Origin: Mucilaginibacter gossypii
GTDB lineage: Bacteria > Bacteroidota > Bacteroidia > Sphingobacteriales > Sphingobacteriaceae
Assembly: GCF_900100945.1 (NCBI RefSeq)
Contig: NZ_FNCG01000012.1
Location: forward strand, 1 to 64,000
Length of the DNA stretch: 64,000 bases
Direction of reading: 5' to 3'
Each line of letters opens with the position of its first letter. Position 1 is the first letter of the stretch. A program made the translations under genes and the position numbers. The notes beneath the pieces were generated by a model, which was given only the letters and a program-made list of their open reading frames with translations, had not been told where the DNA came from and made no database searches. This document shows positions 61,390-64,000 of this stretch, piece by piece.

Positions 61390-62895
61390 TTAGTATCGGT
61401 CGTCGTCAATATCAAGGTCATCGTCATCGGGCTGCAAGTTAAATAAACTGTTAAACATATCCGAAAACGCGAAGCCATTATCCAGGAAACCTTTGTTCAA
61501 TTGTGAAAATTCCGACAGGCCGTGAAGTACAAATTCCATCAGCAGCAATTGCTGGCTCTCGCCCAAACGCGGGTGGATCTTTTTTACAAGGTCTTTCAAT
61601 CCGGCAACCTCTTCCAATGCTTTTTTGTATTCCTGCATGGGCATATCATCAACCAAAGCTACATTGTTGCCATCGCCAAACCAGTTAATGATAGCTGCAT
61701 ATGGGTTAGGGGCTTTGGCTTTCTTAGCCTTTTCCGGGTCAGGGAAAAACGATAGCAGTAAGCTTCTGATGGCTTTGCCTATCAGGATATTGGCCACTTT
61801 GCCTGGTCCCTCCAGTTCACCCTCATAAACCAGCTCAATTTTACCGGTGATGGCAGGGATCACACCTAAAAAGTCGGTAATACGTACAAAGGTAGTTTTT
61901 TCGTGGTTGATGATCATCCGGCGTTCGGCATTACTGATCAGGTTTTCATAGGCCGAAATGGTTAAACGCGCCGATACACCCGATTTTTTGTCGATATACT
62001 CAGAGTTACGGGCTTCAAAAGCAATCTGTTCCACCAGGTTTTTAACCAAACCATCAGCCTCAATAGCGATACGCTGATCATCGGTGAGGGACGCTTCCTG
62101 TTGCGTGATCTTGCGTGAAATCTCAACCGAACGCGGGTAATGTGTTAAAATCTGGCTCTCAATGCGGTCTTTAAGCGGTGTTACTATCGAACCACGGTTG
62201 GTATAATCTTCAGGGTTGGCGGTAAACACAAACTGGATATCCAGTGGCAAGCGTAATTTAAAACCACGGATCTGGATATCTTTTTCCTGCAGTATGTTGA
62301 ACAGCGATACCTGGATCCGGGCCTGCAGGTCGGGCAGCTCATTGATCACGAAAATGCCGCGGTGTGCACGTGGGATCAAGCCGAAGTGGATTACACGCTC
62401 GTCCGAATAGGTTAATTTTAAGGTGGCAGCTTTGATTGGATCAACATCACCAATTAAATCGGCTACGGTAACGTCAGGGGTGGCCAACTTTTCGGTATAA
62501 CGCTCAGAGCGGTGGATCCAGCCGATGGGGGTATCATCTCCTTTTTCGGTTATGATGCTATGACCAAACCACGATATGGGGTTGTAAGGGTCATCAAATA
62601 ATTCTGACCCTTCAATATATGGTATATACTCATCAAGCAGGTTAACCAACAACCGGGCAATACGGGTTTTTGCCTGGCCGCGTAAGCCTAACAGTAAAAT
62701 ATTGTGACGTGACAGGATAGCAGTTTGCAGATCGGGGATAACAGTATCTTCAAATCCGATGATGCCCTCAAAGCCGCCTTCGCGCTTTTTAAGCTGTTCA
62801 ATAAGGTTAGCACGTAATTCGTCTTTAACCGAACGGCTTTTGTAGCCTGTTTGCTTTAACTGGCCGAGGGTTTTTATATCTAATAATTTACTCAT
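61390..62895 (-). CDS. AAA+ ATPase related to Mg-chelatase subunit I (BchI/MoxR-like)
   Basis: The protein has 501 residues. Walker A is G-L-R-G-Q-A-K-T-R (70-78, with Ala where Gly is common), Walker B with sensor is GIFVINELPDLQARIQVSLF, and the ring-forming insert VVTAN-like VFTANPEDYTNRGSIVTPLK is present. The C-terminal part ends in an acidic tail (DDDDLDIDDDRY). It would work with the VWA protein encoded upstream, like BchI with BchD. No tetrapyrrole genes are nearby, so the substrate is probably not a porphyrin. Confidence 0.88.
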   Translation of the reverse strand: MSKLLDIKTLGQLKQTGYKSRSVKDELRANLIEQLKKREGGFEGIIGFEDTVIPDLQTAILSRHNILLLGLRGQAKTRIARLLVNLLDEYIPYIEGSELFDDPYNPISWFGHSIITEKGDDTPIGWIHRSERYTEKLATPDVTVADLIGDVDPIKAATLKLTYSDERVIHFGLIPRAHRGIFVINELPDLQARIQVSLFNILQEKDIQIRGFKLRLPLDIQFVFTANPEDYTNRGSIVTPLKDRIESQILTHYPRSVEISRKITQQEASLTDDQRIAIEADGLVKNLVEQIAFEARNSEYIDKKSGVSARLTISAYENLISNAERRMIINHEKTTFVRITDFLGVIPAITGKIELVYEGELEGPGKVANILIGKAIRSLLLSFFPDPEKAKKAKAPNPYAAIINWFGDGNNVALVDDMPMQEYKKALEEVAGLKDLVKKIHPRLGESQQLLLMEFVLHGLSEFSQLNKGFLDNGFAFSDMFNSLFNLQPDDDDLDIDDDRY

Positions 62896-62906
62896 TCGTT
62901 TGTTAT

Positions 62907-62981
62907 GATTTCACCGATGAAGATTGATTTCACCGATTTTTTGTTTTGGGGATTCCACAGATTATTTGTGATTTCACCGAT
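62907..62981 (+). repeat. Three copies of a 12-bp direct repeat
   Basis: GATTTCACCGAT occurs at 62907-62918, 62926-62937 and 62970-62981, in the spacer between the VWA gene and the chelatase-like gene. Spacing between starts is 19 and 44 bp. A regulator-binding array or decayed repeat are both possible. Confidence 0.6.
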
Positions 62982-63013
62982 TTAACTAACCTCTAATCTC
63001 CAACCACTAATCT

Positions 63014-64000
63014 CTACCTAACAGTCCTTCTTCTGTTTCTGATATAATCCTCAAAAATGTACTCACCAAGACCGTTCAGGGAACTGTAAAAGGCTTTGCC
63101 TCCGTTTGTTTCTGTGAATTTACGAACAAACTGCTGCAAATAAGGGTCTTTAGCTATCATAAATGTGGTAATAGGTATTTTTAAGCGCTTACATTGGGCA
63201 GCCATGTTAAGGGTTTTGTTAACCACTTTCCTGTCCAAACCAATGCTGTTTTTATAATACCTGGTGCCTTCCTTTAAGCAGGTTGGCTTACCATCCGTAA
63301 TCATGAAAATCTGCTTATTGTGCGTTTTACGGCGTCGGAGCAGATCGGTAGCCAGTTCTAAACCTGCATAGGTATTGGTATGATATGGGCCAACCTGCAA
63401 GTAAGGTAAATCCTGCAAGGTTATTGGCCATGCATCGTTCCCAAAAACAACAATATCCAACGTGTCCTTAGGATATTTGGTGCGGATCAGTTCGGCAAGG
63501 GCCATAGCTACTTTTTTGGCCGGAGTGATCCTGTCTTCGCCATAAAGGATCATGGAGTGCGAAATATCGATCATGAGCACAGTTGAAGTAAGGGTTTTGT
63601 AGTCCATTTCCTCTACTTCAAGATCGCGTTCGGTCATCATGAAATCGCCTATACCGTGATTAACCTGGGCGTTGTGGATAGACTGGGTCATGTCTATCTG
63701 ATCAAGGCTGTCGCCAAACTCAAACTCGCGGCGTTCGGCATTTTTTTCATCGCCCTGGCCTGATTGCGGCGAGCGGTGGTTGCCTTTGCCTGATTTTTTT
63801 AGCTTGCCGAAGATCTCTTCCAGAGCAGATTGCCTGATGCTTTGCTCAGTTTTTGCCGTAATTCGGAACTCGCCATTCTCATTATTTTCGTCGAGATAAC
63901 CCTTTTGCTTTAGTTCATCGATGAAATCGCCCATGCCATAATCATCGTTGGTAAGGTTATATTGTTTATCGAGTTCGTTAAGCCAGGCTAAAGCTTCGCC
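63014..64000 (-). CDS. VWA-domain protein, chelatase D/CoxE-like (5' end outside window)
   Basis: The frame runs off the right edge: upstream of the Met at 63934 it stays open (GEALAWLNELDKQYNLTNDD precedes it), so at least 328 residues are encoded. The MIDAS motif is L-M-I-D-I-S-H-S (Asp, Ser, Ser), with later Thr and Asp in VFGNDAWPITL and MITDGKP. It ends in RNRRRTVR. VWA plus AAA+ ATPase pairs form metal-dependent chelatase- or MoxR-type remodelling complexes. Upstream neighbours are not visible. Confidence 0.85.
   Translation of the reverse strand, partial: GEALAWLNELDKQYNLTNDDYGMGDFIDELKQKGYLDENNENGEFRITAKTEQSIRQSALEEIFGKLKKSGKGNHRSPQSGQGDEKNAERREFEFGDSLDQIDMTQSIHNAQVNHGIGDFMMTERDLEVEEMDYKTLTSTVLMIDISHSMILYGEDRITPAKKVAMALAELIRTKYPKDTLDIVVFGNDAWPITLQDLPYLQVGPYHTNTYAGLELATDLLRRRKTHNKQIFMITDGKPTCLKEGTRYYKNSIGLDRKVVNKTLNMAAQCKRLKIPITTFMIAKDPYLQQFVRKFTETNGGKAFYSSLNGLGEYIFEDYIRNRRRTVR

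Noticed and set aside
62907-62981. CRISPR array
   Set aside because: Repeats are only 12 bp, unevenly spaced (19 and 44 bp), with no cas gene in the window.
1-64000. tRNA or rRNA genes
   Set aside because: No cloverleaf with a T-loop motif or ribosomal core sequence was seen by eye in the gaps; a covariance-model scan would be decisive but could not be run.

Overview
The window reads as chromosomal DNA of a Bacteroidota bacterium of the family Sphingobacteriaceae, most like Mucilaginibacter or Pedobacter. This rests on product and gene-order recognition, not on a search. Pointers are DUF5687 and DUF4286 proteins, a GapN-type dehydrogenase, RprX/RprY-like two-component genes, Bacteroidota-type TAnnTTTG promoter boxes upstream of several start codons, weak Shine-Dalgarno sequences, and many intergenic palindromes. 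No rRNA, tRNA, CRISPR array, phage or complete insertion sequence was seen. Most genes are housekeeping or envelope functions.

Layout. 1-2.3 kb: the tail of an IS4-type transposase, a Crp/Fnr regulator next to an atypical SDR, and a frameshifted LytTR remnant. 2.5-3.7 kb: ECF sigma factor and anti-sigma-like pair. 4.2-6.6 kb: an unknown coiled-coil protein translationally close to a TerC-type membrane protein, then pgpA. 6.8-9.4 kb: RprY/RprX-like response regulator and kinase. 9.6-15.4 kb: DUF3127, a THUMP methyltransferase, a small XRE regulator, an HD phosphohydrolase, a porin, a HIT protein and greA. 15.7-24.2 kb: a repeat-like unknown protein, a carboxylesterase, a PafA-like phosphatase, a divergent ThiE-like and TPK-like pair around a lipoprotein, a Gly-rich DUF6515 protein and a 16-Cys copper-binding protein. 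24.5-36.4 kb: rarA, an ABC exporter pair, a TlpA thioredoxin, an acyl-CoA dehydrogenase, an M13 peptidase, gapN and an MscS channel. 36.7-46 kb: groEL/groES, a TPR protein, and topoisomerase IV parC and parE diverging around an unknown secreted protein. 46-52 kb: cytidine deaminase, SGNH hydrolase, NTF2-like and YdeI-like proteins, and a ModE-like regulator beside a small secreted molybdopterin-fold protein. 52-58.4 kb: a large TPR protein diverging from a lipoprotein S9 'peptidase'-kinase-regulator operon. 58.5-64 kb: a minus-strand run of VWA protein, AAA+ chelatase-like ATPase, membrane metallophosphoesterase, UbiA-like protein and methyltransferase. The VWA gene runs off the right edge.

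The most interesting unit is 54157-58398. It encodes a lipoprotein with the complete S9 prolyl-oligopeptidase fold whose nucleophile position is Arg (GGRFGG) and whose catalytic His position is Ala. It is followed within 6 bp by a histidine kinase with a periplasmic sensor of about 255 residues, and 3 bp later by an OmpR-type regulator. This looks like a dead-protease sensor lipoprotein wired to a two-component system. The second theme is the density of intergenic palindromic repeats: at least eight different sequence families, several present more than once in 64 kb.
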